Notes: a model not told the origin generated them from the letters alone. 64,000 nt of DNA from Ligula intestinalis (GCA_036362985.1 JAYGXS010000003.1:78198092-78262091); one strand, 5' to 3'; shown: positions 36,417-48,357, counted from the stretch's first letter. Numbers and translations: made by a program.

Positions 36417-37495
36417 AGACATTAGTAAAAAACGGTAGCAGAAATGAGCTGTGCCACAGTTGTATATTTTTATGTTGTTATTTATCATGCTGACAACACA
36501 GGTGTCAGTTAAAACTAAAAAAATCGGAATATCAACCAGGATGTGCAGAGGGAAAGCTAAGGTCGGTAATGAGCCAGATCGGTGGCGGTTGTGTCACTTG
36601 GCGACTAGTATCTGTGTATACATCAAAGTAAATAATTCCCGATAGGTCAATTCGCATTTGAATGGAGAACACCACAAAGAGAGCAACTCAAATGCGAAAG
36701 CCCGCACGTACCATGGCAAGCCATAGATCATAGCTTCAGTGCCACGTCAGCAAGTGGTTGACATGCTCGTGAACTTAAATAATGTTTGGAAGATAGAATG
36801 AATAGTGAGCAGGGATCCATTCGACTAATCCGCGCGGTTGAATCTTCTGCAAGATGCTTTCAGAAGCGGCTTGGAGTTTATTACTTGAGGACATTACCCG
36901 GTTCGATTCAGCCGTGACAGTCTAGTTACGATGGCTCCATCTTATTGTGACCCAAGAGTATCCTCATGCATATGCGAAATGAGCCACATTTACCTTAGTC
37001 GGTTTCAAAAATGGTATAAATGAGCTGTTTAACTCTGTCCGTCATTGCGTTCAACCCCACTCTGATCTTGAAATTGTCGTGTTATCGGAGGTAAGTTGAA
37101 GGGGTGAAAAGAGACGGTGCGGTAGATGAAGCGCGAGCCTGATTCATTATCAAAAAATTCACGGGCACTTCGCTTGCGACGACCGAGCACGTAGCAACGA
37201 TGTCTGCCATTTCCATCGTCTCTGAGGGCATGTCGCTTGCTTTGAAAAAGTCTGAACGTGTATTCCAAATGTGCAGGCAGAAAGGCGTGTAAGAATGAGC
37301 CAGTTCGTAGGTGATACACATACAGTGACCGTTCAGTTTTTGCCAACTGCGTCTAACACACAGGGCAGTGCTTGACATCTTGGTTCGTGAGATAGAACCT
37401 TGGGGTATGTGTAAGTGGTGAGCGTTTATTTTGGTCTAACTACCGTTCCGTTGAGAATCTATAAATATTTTTGAATTTTCGAAAATTCCCCCTGG

Positions 37496-37680
37496 AGATA
37501 AATTGGCGAACATAGGTTTGTTTTCAATAAATTCTCGTCAGACCTTCACCAACCCTGTCATCAATAACACTAAACCTCACCACCAACCAGCAGAGTTTAC
37601 GTATTTCATTACCATGTAACTGTAAAGGCCTGGCGAGAATTTATCGATAAGAAACGTATGTTCACTAATTTATTTTCTGA
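37496..37680. mobile_element. Solo PLE1 terminal-repeat pair (inverted)
   Basis: Left arm GATAAATTGGCGAACATAGG...ATTCTCGTCAGACC, and right arm, inverted, AAAGGCCTGGCGAGAATTTATC...CGTATGTTCAC. About 75 bp separates them and there is no PLE1 coding sequence. The left arm on the minus strand (37505-37544) keeps the hammerhead core CUGACGA, GAA, stem III AACA/UGUU and C17, with G-U at the stem II closing pair and GGU/GCC in stem I. The right arm has lost two core bases (CUGGCGA, GAU). Confidence 0.7.
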
Positions 37681-37771
37681 AATCTGTAGATAGTAAAGCA
37701 TTTTACGCTGAAGACAAAAGATTGGACATGTGATGGAGTAGAACTGGCAAAGACACAAGAAAACAGAAAGG

Positions 37772-38262
37772 TCATTTTGGGCTAATTAGCCGTCATCAGC
37801 TAGTCACACCAAGGAACCACGGGATGAGCATTTTCTCTAAGCACATCGGTGAGCGATTGGAAAACTACCAACTATAGGTGATAGGTTATTACATTTGGCT
37901 AATTAAGGATAAACCATACCTGGCTTTTTATAAAGTTGGAGCGTCATAATTCAATGTTTGTAAACATCAGTGGCCATGTAATCCACTTTCGTTGATTAAC
38001 AACCTCCTACACGAGGCAAAAATGTACACTTAATCAGACTAATTGTAGAGGGATTAGAAATCCTGGCCAGGTCTCCCAGTTCTTTTCCGAAGAAATTAAG
38101 CAAAATTTGGTATGCCTTGACCATTGCTCAAACATTCCGCTCGAGGTAGCAAATAACTAATTTAACTTTCATGCGCTGCAGCTAGGCGAACAGCCAGAAA
38201 CATTTATATTTCAAAATATTTTGGTGCCCATCAAGGGTCCTGACTGCACAACGCATTCCACC
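37772..38262 (+). repeat. Long direct repeat R-C, copy 1
   Basis: Matches 38891-39347 through most of its length: GCTAATTAGCCGTCATCAGC, GGGATGAGCAT, GTGAGCGATTGGA, AACTAT-GGTGATAGGTT, GTCATAATTCAA, ACGAGGCAAAAA, TTCTTTTCCGAAGAAA, TTTCATGCG, and TCCTGACTGCA near the right end. No protein is recognised. It is a dispersed repeat of about 460-490 bp. Confidence 0.65.
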
Positions 38263-38890
38263 AGGAACGGCTATTTGACCGGCACGAGGATGCCTCTTTA
38301 ACTGAACTACAATGTAAAAAAAGAAACAGACATTTCAACAAATAGTACTAAGAAATATAAGCAAAGACACTGTTTGGTTATTCTGAAGCGCGAGGGCGCG
38401 CCAGACGACGAATAAATGCAGCCGGATATTGTTATGCCAAGCAAATGTTTTCTCGACAGAAGGGTTACATTATGTTTTGCGGACAGGTGTCGCACTTGTG
38501 GTACTGAACGGTTGCAGAATTTTGTGGATGCAGAAAACGAGAATACTTGTCGAGCTGAAAAATGGCCTTTCTTGTATTTCTGAAGGGTAAATGGCCGTTT
38601 TTCTCGAGCTGGTAATCTTTCTGATTTATTTAAACATATTTTACGGTACAAATTCTACCCATACGACTCAAAATCGCTTGGGAATCAATTTACAATGCTG
38701 ACTTGAAGCAGATCAAAGTTTAAACTAGTACGTATGTGAGCAAATGGATCCGATAAAGAAAAAAGAGACCGGAATAGCCAGTTCTGACTTGATAGCCGTC
38801 ATCAGCCAGTCACAACCAAGTAGTACGCGTGCCCATAAATTATGCTATTATGAAATCCATTGTCTCACACAACATGCCTGTCAAAGCGAA

Positions 38891-39347
38891 CGAGTATTTC
38901 TGGCTTATTAGCCGTCATCAGCATGGGATGAGCATGTTTCCTAAGCAGATTGGTGTGCGATTGGACATAATGCCAACTATCGTTGATAGGTTGATATTTT
39001 GGGGCAATCAATATTAACTATGAATGACTCGCTATAAAGTCGCAGAGTCATAATTCAAATATTCTTGACATCAGTTTCCATATAAACCAGTTCAGTATAT
39101 TTTACAACATCGTATGCGAGGCAAAAAAGAAAGTGATTAGACCAATTTTGGAGGGATGAGAAGTCATGTTCGAGAAGCATACTTCTTTTCCGAAGAAAGG
39201 AAAGACAGTTCACATGCCTTTACCACAGACGCTGGCCAAGACAGCAAATATTTCCTTTAAATTTCATGCGCGGCAGCTGGGTAACATTTATATTTCGCAA
39301 TACTTTTGGCGTCCAACAAAGGGCCTGACTGCAGAACACATTCCACA
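38891..39347 (+). repeat. Long direct repeat R-C, copy 2
   Basis: Second copy, about 630 bp downstream in the same orientation. A third R-C core is at 38780-38820 and isolated cores occur at 20788, 53879 and 61465. A 120-codon frame crosses this copy (about 39166-39528) but is not open in copy 1, so it is not supported as a gene. Confidence 0.65.
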
Positions 39348-39574
39348 TTGTCCTACGCAAAATGCTCTCAAAGAGAATGCTGAAGATCTCCACAGACTAA
39401 CACAACCCAATCGACTCGGGTGGCTCAGAGTCTCGAGAATCTGTAAAGCGAGTGAGGTCAACGGCTCAGCACAATTCTTTCTTCACTATGAACAACCTGA
39501 CGCGCTTGAATCTATCACGGTGCATTAAAAACGTGCCTTGAAGGGTTCCCAATTGATGGAATGACTCAGATTAA

Positions 39575-39800
39575 TTTAGTAAGAGTCAGTTTGCTGTGCT
39601 TTTTCTTAATGTGGCCTCTGTGACAGTCCCAAACCAAATTAAGCGGCACATTTATGTGCGGTCTTAGCCGCGTGAGCTCTCTGTGCACGCCTCCGACTTG
39701 GTTATGACATCCATCCCAGTAGGATGAGGGATAAGAAAGGTCGATAAATGCAGCGCAGGTCTACTATCAGTGTGATGTAATTCGCGCGCCGGTTACCACG
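39575..39800 (+). repeat. Dispersed repeat R-A
   Basis: Core TTTTTCTTAATGTGGCCTCT at the left and the conserved end AAAGGTCGATAAATGCAGCG...TCTACTATCAGTGTGATGTAA at the right, matching 57785-57845. Confidence 0.55.
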
Positions 39801-39828
39801 CGTGACTTACTAGGACGGACAGAGGTGA

Positions 39829-40195
39829 GAGGGGGGAAACCAAAACAAACTCTGCTGTACTCAGGGCCTCAAACAGCTACTTACTCCAAAGAGTTCAAAC
39901 CCAGATTCACACTCCTCGTTGAGCCCAAGAGGTATGAGCCCCTAGCATTGGCTTAGCCAGCGTCACCTCTAAAAAACAGTAGCATCCGTGCTAGCACCAG
40001 TACTTATACACTCCTTGGTGACATTGAGGTGATATGAGACCAGTACTTACTTTGATCGGCGTCAATTCTGACTACGAATACAGTCAGAAACTGCACCAGC
40101 AAATGCTACCACGCAGCTACACCCTAATTAGTAGCATAATAAATAGCAGTAATCGTAGCAGCAGTACCAGTTCTCAGGTCCTAGAGACTGGCTTG
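39829..40195 (+). repeat. Direct repeat R-B, copy 1
   Basis: Shares AAACCAAAACAAACTCTGCTG, GAGTT-AAACCCAGAT-CACACTCC, GGTATGAGCCC, GCGTCAATTCTGACTA, AATACAGTCAGAAA and CAGCTACACCCTAATTAGTA with 41270-41632. No coding frame is conserved. Confidence 0.7.
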
Positions 40196-40464
40196 CTACC
40201 ATATTCCCATTTACTCTGCTCAGTTATGATTACTGCGTTTCTAAAATAGTTTAAGGATGCAACAATGTTAGTTGTTTATGGAGCAAATTTCCCTCCTATT
40301 AGACAAAAGACGTCTCCAAAACCTCAAAAGGAGTTAGATACTGCATTGCGACAAAGGTTGGCCTGAAAACAACAATAGCACCATACGGCATAAAGGCTTC
40401 ATAAAACGTGAGATGATACTTAGTAGCGTTGCGCTTATCCAAAACATGGCATAGCTTGATGGAT

Positions 40465-40650
40465 TGAGTTGCAAGGGTGGAAACTCAGGCAAACCCTGAT
40501 GTGCCCTGGGCCTCAAAATATGTACTTACTCGGAATAGTCAGTAATACAAACTTTCAGCTACGTCGTTATTCAGGAGTTTTAAAAACTAGTAGTATAATT
40601 AGACATAGAAATAGTAGCACGGCAATCAGTATAGGGCTGTCTATATCGCA
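40465..40650 (+). repeat. Direct repeat R-B, partial copy
   Basis: GGGTGGAAACTCAGGCAAAC, GGGCCTCAAAATATGTACTTACTC and a later AGTAATAC segment follow the order of R-B copy 1 but are strongly diverged. Confidence 0.4.
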
Positions 40651-41269
40651 GGCTACCAGAAAAAACATAAAGGGGTTAGACGACGTAATCGATTGAAAGC
40701 TATTACGATGACTTAATTTCCATTGGTCATTTCCGGTCATCCAATTCATGAGGCAAGACGGTACACTATGACTATACACTGTACATCACAGGACAGATAC
40801 TGTAGCAGGCCTGCAGTTAGCCTTTAGACAGCAAATGGCACTTCTATGCAACATAAAGCCATGGCAAACACCTGAGCTGCCGTTTAAATATTGCGCTTTT
40901 AACCTAAAAGCTTATTGATATTTACCTAATACTGGGCAAAATTCGAGAAAAGCCCTTTTTGCTCCGTGTTTTAAACATGTACTTACTTGTACTAGAATTA
41001 TACAAGGTTCCCACTTATGTAAAGCCCAATCTACAGAAAAAAACTTTGGTAGGCCGAAATTTTATAGTTTATAGACTTGTGCATTATTAAAAAACGCTAT
41101 ATTACTATTATTATTATCAAAATGCTAATCACTTAACCTCATACAGATCAGCTGTGCATACTATGTGCGACGTCTTGAAAAGCACACACAGCTCGTATAA
41201 AGTGTACTATTTACTGACATCAATAAGCATGTAGTAGAATTAAAACTTTGGCATAAACACTTCTAGCAG

Positions 41270-41632
41270 AGGGTGGAAACCAAAGCAAGCTCTGCTGTGC
41301 GCATGACCTTAAACAGGTACCAGCTCGGAAGAGTTAAAACCCAGATCCACACTCCTTTTTTGATCAAAGGGGTATGAGCCCTAGCGTTGGCTTAATCAGC
41401 GCCATCTCTGACAAATGGTAGCGTCTTTGCTAACCCCGGCACTAATAAACATCTTGATGAAATTTTCGGATATAAGCCGATATAAGCTGACTTCAATTAG
41501 CGTCAATTCTGACTAACAATACAGTCAGAAATAGTACCAGCAAATATTGCCACACAGCTACACCCTAATTAGTATTATTATGAATAGCAATGCAGTAGTA
41601 CCCGCGCAAAGTCTACTGTCACTAAAGACTAT
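41270..41632 (+). repeat. Direct repeat R-B, copy 2
   Basis: Same block order as 39829-40195 in the same orientation, 1.4 kb away. The right end near ATTAGTATTATTATGAATAG differs by simple A/T changes. Confidence 0.7.
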
Positions 41633-41999
41633 GTCAGGTGGTGTTTCTAGCTGCATTGTAGAAAGCGATTTCCGCCCGAATCTGGCTCGGTCATCTTGAC
41701 TTCAATCTTGTCACCGATTAAATCGGAGGATGGTTTGTAGGAGGTAGACAGCTGTGCGTCTATTTAACTATAATCTCGTTCTCAGCTCCCATCAGCGTCT
41801 TCCCTCTTGAGCACATAGTGGACTTAATTAAAATCTATGGTCAAAGAACAAGCTATGATGCGGGACACACGATGGGGGTTGTCGACATCGACCGTCGAGC
41901 TGTCGAGGTCAGCGTCAAATCGATAACCCGATTGGCTAAGGTTTCATCGGAGGTCCGGGGGACAATCAATCCAAGCCTTGCTTTTCTCGCAAGGAGGTA

Positions 42000-44330
42000 G
42001 CTTGTGTTAGTCAACTTTATCGTTCAAAACCTAAACTTCAATCGTACTTATGCACTCGACTTCCCGGTGCTTTTTTATTCATTGATGCAAATGACACACT
42101 GAAGAACCAGGTGTTTTGACACGATTGTCGTCGGGCCGCAGATTTTCACCAAATCCTCCAAAAAAACTGAAAATGTCGTTAAAAAGTTAAAATTGCTAAG
42201 CAGCTGGTCTGAACTCGTTATATAAAACTAAAAATATATAACCTTACTCTGTCCGTTGTATATTTTTGGGGGTTTTCATGCATTTCAAAACACTAATCGA
42301 AGTTAACACGAGGAATTTTTATTTTTTCCAGTTCAAAGTCTAATTTGTAAGAGAGCGCATAAACTATATTTGTCCAAGACTCACTGCCAGTAAGGTGATT
42401 ACTTTTAAGTCGCCGCTTTCGCAGTTAACCTAGAATGGAATAGGCAGACCCGTTTTTTTGACGAACCGTCATAATAAATTTAAACCAGCAAACATACGCT
42501 GCTACTTTTATTGCCTCAAGACTTTTTAATCATCGTTTCTACCCACATAACAGTCACTAAGTTCGTTTTTTTAGCAAAAAAGCTTTTAGTTTGTGAAATT
42601 TATCATGGTCCTTTCTTCACAGGAAAGACAGAGCTGTTGCCGAGCGAAATGCAGCAGAACACCCTAACAGCTGCTAGCAGGTCAAACTGCGATGCTTTTC
42701 TGGAGATCTTTTCAGAAATATGACGCGAAATAATGACGATTGATCAACATTAGTTTTCCAGCTCCCACTTAATAAAAAAAGGTTTGCATTAGCATTTCTC
42801 ATCACAATTAAACGCACTGATATCTGACAACTAGAAAGTTCTATGATGAGCTTACATCGTGTATATAAACGCTCGTTTTATGGCCTTAATAGGACCGGGA
42901 ACTCTCCTACTAACCTATGCAAGAAGCGAGAGGAAAGTTCGTCTTGCTATTTCATTACACACAACCTTGTTGAGTTCAGAAGCAATAATCTCCTCCAACT
43001 CTTCAACTGTGCTACGGCACCTAACTCTTGAGCACTCTATAAATTTACTTGTAAATAACAGTTGCGAGACGGCCGTTATGGCTATCTGGGCTTAAGTAAC
43101 CTGCCAAGACTCTTGAACCGTATGCTGAAATGATAAGTTTAGGTGTCAACTCGAATATGCTTCATCCGTGACGTTGTAGTACTAAACACTACTGAATAAG
43201 GTGAAAATTTAAATAATGCACAGAACAAAACTGCCAAGGGATTAAGTAGCCTTCCATCAATCCCATGGGAAATAACAACGCCTTTCTATCTTTTACATGT
43301 CAATTGATTTTTAAGATATTCCTGAGTGGTTTAACAGTTTCTGCAGAAAAAGTGTAAGTTTTCTTTTATAAAATTGTAAGAATTTGTCAAATAAGAGAGT
43401 GTTAAGTGTGCTGTTAAGAAGTACGCAACTTGATCCAACCTTCGAAATTCCTTGTCTCTGCCGGCAGTACCATCCGCATAGGACTATTAGCCAGTACAAC
43501 TGGTGTCAGGGCTCCAGAAATGAAATTCAAAGCTGATTGGGAGACGTGGGTTCCGTTAACGGTCAGTGAACGTCCATGAATGACTGGCTCTATTAAAAGG
43601 TGGAATATATATTCGTCCGCAGTAGTTTATAAAAGGCAAAGCAAAATTTGAGACGATTGTTTTCTTTCAGTCGTTATATCTACAATGCATTTGCATACAT
43701 TAAGTTTTTAGGATTAGACCACTTGCTGTGACGAGCTCTTCGTTATAAAACTACAGTGACCCGAAAGTGTAGAAAAATTAAAAGTCATTGTAAACTTGGT
43801 GTTTATTATAATTTTTTTCGCTTACAAATTTCAAAATCTTAACAAATATCATTTTCTCAGTGCATGTTCTCAAACTTTCCATTTTCATCCAAGCATTGTT
43901 TTAAATACCACTCGTAATACTGTTATCTACAGTCAAGATCAACTTCATTAAGACCGCGGACTAATCTTTGGATATACCCATTAAATTGCGGTTCAAATTT
44001 CTCGTCCTCTGTGGAAAATACTATTTTCGGGATTTCGGGATTTTGGACCAGCTAGCACTCTGGCAGACACTTGTTATTAGCTATTGGATTTGTTTTCGCA
44101 ACATCCTCTGCCTCAGAAGCCACGTCAAGCACAAGTCAAAGAGAGCAACAACTCCGTGACCGCCTCCCGTCAACAATTCTCAGGGATTCTAGCTATCTAC
44201 AAATGGCTGAGTCGTTCCACTATCCTTTCCATACAGGTAATCGCTTTAAACATATTGCGTAGAGCTTTGATATCGTTTAACTTTACTTCAATCTATGATG
44301 GGAAGCAAAACTAAACGTACAGCGCAACGT
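42000..44330. other. No recognisable gene
   Basis: Frames under 80 codons, no domain. A splice-site-flanked open segment at 44117-44236 is discussed as a finding and is too weak to annotate. Confidence 0.5.
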
Positions 44331-44340
44331 GTAAAAAGTC

Positions 44341-44412
44341 TGCCGCGAGTGGGATTTGAACCCAAAACCCGCGGTTCGCGGGCATCGGTCGTTACCATTA
44401 GACCACGAGGGC
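44341..44412 (-). pseudogene. tRNA-like sequence, 72 nt, minus strand
   Basis: The minus strand starts GCCCTCG, then TGGTCTAATGGTAACGACC with a perfect GGTC/GACC D stem, and GGTTCAAATCCC as B box. It ends TCGCGGCA, followed by a TTTTT terminator. Length and both promoter boxes fit a tRNA. However, the acceptor 5' strand fits the 3' strand poorly (GCCGCGA would be expected), and the anticodon arm is a CCCGCG-AAC-CGCGGG hairpin with G at position 33. It is a tRNA pseudogene or tRNA-derived repeat, placed just upstream of the CR1-like element. Confidence 0.55.
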
Positions 44413-44479
44413 GCACATTTTCTACTGATTTAATTCAGGATATAAGCCCAAATCGCAATTTCGAGGGTAAAAACTGCAT

Positions 44480-45491
44480 GGTTGGCGCAATGAAATCGCG
44501 CCGTGCTAAAAGGCCTAGCAGCCCTAGGAGCTTAATAGACACAAAGTACGAAGACCGAGATGGCATATCAGACATAGAACTTTCCAAAGCATTTTCCGTC
44601 ATGCAGAAGGATATGGTATGCCTTAAAACGGAATTAGCGGAACTGAAGTCACTTTTGCATATTCTAACGCATGGCTCGATATCGAGACGACCACGATGAA
44701 GGGACTGAACAATTTGCTTACTCAAGGGGTGTCGTGCTTAACACAGTCCCAAAAACCAAGCAGGCGGTGTCTAAGATACCAGTAAGAACTAGTATGGTTG
44801 CGTCTTCCAAAAAGCCCAAGACGCCACCGACTACCACACAAAAAGGTGGCCTTGGCACAAAAAGAGGAGCTGTTGGGTCCTCCCATTTATCAACTGCCGG
44901 AGCTTAGAGATCTCACAGCCCAAGTCGAGGATACCCACCCGTCGGTAGGGTCCGCTAATAAACCTCATAGCCCGTTATTTAATCGCAGCCAGTGCATCGT
45001 CATACAAGGGCATGCCTGAATCTTCTTCGGAGACCCCAAAGAATATAATTGACCATGATATGGATTTATTCCACGGATACATTAAACTTCTCCTACATGA
45101 AAATGAAGAAATGGTGGTCCCCGTCCTAAAAGCATTTAGGATGGGCCTGAAGAAGGGTCCATATACGGACTCGGGTCAACCCAGACCAATAAAATTTATA
45201 CTCAAGCACGAAGAACAAGCGAAGCTTCTGTTGAACAGGAAATCGCAACTACGGAACAAGTACCCAATGGTTTTTTTTCAGCGGGAGTACTTGCCGGCCG
45301 AGAGGGAGAAGTGGAGGGCACTGAAAACCGAACTCCACTGGAGATCTAATGCGGGCGAGAGGAACCTGCGAATAATGAACGGGGAAATCATCACCGCCCA
45401 GAGTTCATTCCTCTGGAGACAGCCAATAACGCTGAGTTTTACAGACAAAAAGCAGACCAAAAAGCAGACCAAGATGCAGGCAATAAAGTAG
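44480..45491 (+). pseudogene. CR1-like ORF1, frameshifted
   Basis: Segments in three frames. Near 44560-44680 is a heptad-like stretch (DIELSKAFSVMQ, CLKTELAELKSLL) that suggests a coiled coil, followed by a basic Ser/Thr/Pro-rich linker. At about 44975-45010 FNRSQCIVIQG resembles the first strand of an RRM-like RNA-binding fold. A frameshift near 45010 moves to the frame of 45012-45491, with PESSSETPK, DLFHGYIKLLL, RPIKFILKHEEQAKLLLNRK and VFFQREYLPAEREKW. ORF1 proteins of this group bind element RNA. The end is disturbed by a lysine-rich repeat (KKQTKKQTK) before the stop. Confidence 0.75.
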
Positions 45492-45544
45492 CTTATTCGC
45501 AGAGACCTTCCGAGTCCCTCGACCCACAAATCGTTCAGATTTCT

Positions 45545-46280
45545 ATGCCGGCGAATCTGCGCTTTCTTTATACAAACGCACAGAGTTTGCTTCAGAAGAT
45601 TGACGAGCTCAAAGTTTGTATAGCTGACCTACAGCCGGATGCCATATCCATTACAGAGACCTGGCTACAGGCCGACGGAATGGATGCCGAAATTTGCCCG
45701 GAGAGTACCAAGTTTTTCGTCGGGACCGTATACATAGGAGGGAAGGAGGAATAACAGTGTTTGTCAAGAACGCAAAATTGGTTCCTCTCATGAATTTGAA
45801 GCGCTATGGCTTAAACTGAAAACGCGAGGTGCACCCACTTTACATTTCATGACTGTCTATAGACCACCAAATCAATCTCCAGAGGGTGGTGAGACCTTTT
45901 TTGGACTTATGCGTGAACTGGCTCAAAATGAAAATTCGCTGATCACTGGAGATTTTAACACCCCACTGATTAACTGGGATGAGTTTTCAGTTAAGGGTTC
46001 TCATGAATCTTTTAGCTCCATATTCTTGGGGCTGATGGGGGACCTCTCGCTCGTGCAGAATGTTGGATTCCCAACGAGAATAAAAGAAGCACAAACAGTG
46101 AATTGTTTGGACATCGTATTATCGAAAGACCCGATTTATAAAAGTGAAATTAGGTCAATCGCACCTCTTGGAAAGAGTGATCATGTCATGATCCTGTTGG
46201 AATATGCTTCAAACACCAATCAATCGAGAAATACGGAGGTTCGGTTAGACTACTGGCGCGGAAATTACACCGCAATGTGA
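45545..46280 (+). pseudogene. CR1-like ORF2, endonuclease domain, frameshifted
   Basis: Begins LRFLYTNAQSLLQKIDEL (metal-binding Asn context) with PDAISITETWL (catalytic Glu). The frame breaks near 45715-45790, where REGGITVFVKNAKLVPL and FEALWLKLKTRG lie in other frames. It resumes at 45849 with TVYRPPNQ, LITGDFNTPLINW and GKSDHVMILLEY. YRPP, GDFN and SDH are the hallmark motifs of the APE-type endonuclease that nicks the target to prime reverse transcription. Confidence 0.8.
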
Positions 46281-48270
46281 AATAAACTAGCAGCAATTAA
46301 TTGGTATGACCTTCTAACCGGTAGTCCAGATGCCAACTGGAACACTGTCAGGGATCTTATAAGCGAAGTTATGCATGGAAACTGTCCGCTGAAAAAAGTA
46401 CAAAAGGCGAGCAGGCCCCCCTGGTTAACGCAAGAACAAACTCTGGAGAAGGTATGCATTAACACGCCAGCCTTCACACTACGAAGAATTCCGCCAAAAG
46501 CGGAACAAGGTAAGATCAAACATTCGAAAAGCGCGGATAGACTACGAAGCGAAAATTATCGAGCAGGCCGTAACGAAGCCAAATGTGCTCTACAGTTACA
46601 TCAACAGCAGGCTTAAAAACAAAGACACAGTTGCAGTACTAAAAGGGTGACAATAATGAGGAAATTATAGACAATCTCGAAAAATCAGAACACCTTACAA
46701 AAGTTTTTTGCATCTGCTTTCACTGAGGAACTGCATTTTAGTCCGAGAGACTTCCATGCAGAGAGTAATGGCAGAATCATGGAGAACCTCCGTTTCACAG
46801 AAGGAGATGTAATGAATGAACTTCTTGCGCTCAATGAAGCTTAGCCTCTGGGTCCAGACAAAATACCAGCAAAGGTACTACAAGAGCTGTCTTCGGAACT
46901 TTCCAGACCGCTAACGCACGTTTTTCAGTTATTATTTGATCGAGGTCTCCTTCCATCCGATTGGAAAGTTGCGAACATATACCCTATTCACAAGGGTGGA
47001 TCCAGAACCAGCGCGAACAACTATCAACCAATGAGCCTAACTCGCATCTGTTGTAAAGTTATGGAAAGGATCATCAAAAAGGCCACTATGAAGTTCCTCG
47101 AGGAAAAAGGCTTCTTTGATGGTGCCCAACACGGGTTTCGAGGAAACCACTCCTGTCTGACCAATATGCTTTATTCTATAAAGCAGTGGTCCAAGTCATT
47201 AGACGAAAATACCCCCGTAGATGTTGCTAACATAGACTTAAAAAAAAGCCTTCGATAGTGTCCCTCACCAACGGCTACTCTACAAGGTTGGCGAATCCGG
47301 GATAAGGGGCAATTTACTAAATTGGGTAGGAGATTTTCTCATAGGCCGATCGCAGTCCGTGTGCGCCGGAAACGCAAAATCCTCTTCAGTGCCAGTTGCG
47401 AGTGGAGTGCCTCAGGGCTCCGTTCTTGGGCCACTATTGTTCCTAATCTACGTCAACGACTGTAGGCATGGACTGGTCAGTAATGGAGTCTTGTTTGCAG
47501 ATGATATTAAGATATGGCAACTCATCAGAAACGCTCATGCTGAAAAAACTCAGCAAGAAGGACTTGACCGCCTAGGTGAATGGTCCAAAAATGGTTAATG
47601 TGGTTTAACTTTGAGAAGTGTGTCACATTGCGGCTCAAGACGAAGAAGGTGAGCGCGACGGATGACTCACACAACTATGTACTCGATGGAAGGTGCCTGT
47701 CGAACGTCAATGAACAAAAAGATCTGGGTATGGCTATTATGCCATCCCTGAAGCCGTCTTTACAGTATGCTAGGGCTTCCAAGAGGGCGAACAGTGTTCT
47801 GTTTGCCCTTTAGCGAACTTGTGTCGATCTAGACAAAAACTATTCGGTGAAATCTAGGAAACATTTATTCGCTTACATCTGGAGCATGGCGTTCAGGCGT
47901 GGCGACCATGGATGCACAAAGATAACCAGATGCTGGAAAGAATTCAGCGAAGGGCAACGAAAATTGTGAAGGGCCTAATGTCATCATCGTGCGAATGTAG
48001 ACTAAAAGTACTCAATGTTTTCCCCTTGAGTATAGACAAATCCGCGGCGACCTCATACAGACGTACAGCCTCGTGAGGAATCGAGTGTGCCGTGAAATTT
48101 GATGACTTCTTCGCCTTCGCTTCTTCAACCAACCTCCGTGGGAATTTCCTCAAACTGTGGGGAACCCTATCCCATCTAGAGGTCCGCAAGCAGTCGTTCT
48201 CACAACGACTCATCCGTGCCTAGAACGGACTGCCCGAGGAAGTCGAAATGGCGGACTAAACGGAAGCTGG
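46281..48270 (+). pseudogene. CR1-like ORF2, reverse transcriptase and C-terminus, frameshifted
   Basis: Before the polymerase: INWYDLLTGSPDANW and a basic linker. Reverse transcriptase blocks follow: GPDKIPAKVLQEL, LLPSDWKVANIYPIHKGG, NYQPMSLTRICCKVMERII, HGFRGNHSCLTNML. Then VDVANIDLKKS, where an extra A in the run at about 47238 destroys the expected KAFD motif. GVPQGSVLGPLLFLIYVND follows, and FADDIKIW at about 47495 holds the catalytic aspartates. Further frameshifts occur around 47580 and beyond 47813. The final recognisable block is RLIRA-NGLPEEVE near 48205-48250. Confidence 0.8.
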
Positions 48271-48357
48271 ATGAACATCTATGTAACAGTTACCGTTCAT
48301 ATATACAAGGAAGCAGGAATAATTTACGCCCCGGAAATACCCATGGATAAAACTTTA

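Noticed and set aside
39166..39528. 120-codon frame in R-C copy 2
   Set aside because: It lies in a repeated segment and is not open in the other copy. No domain recognised.
44295..44699. 134-codon open frame taken as a protein
   Set aside because: Its first part is the antisense translation of the tRNA-like sequence (VGFEPKTRGSRASVVT). Only the later part belongs to the LINE ORF1 region.
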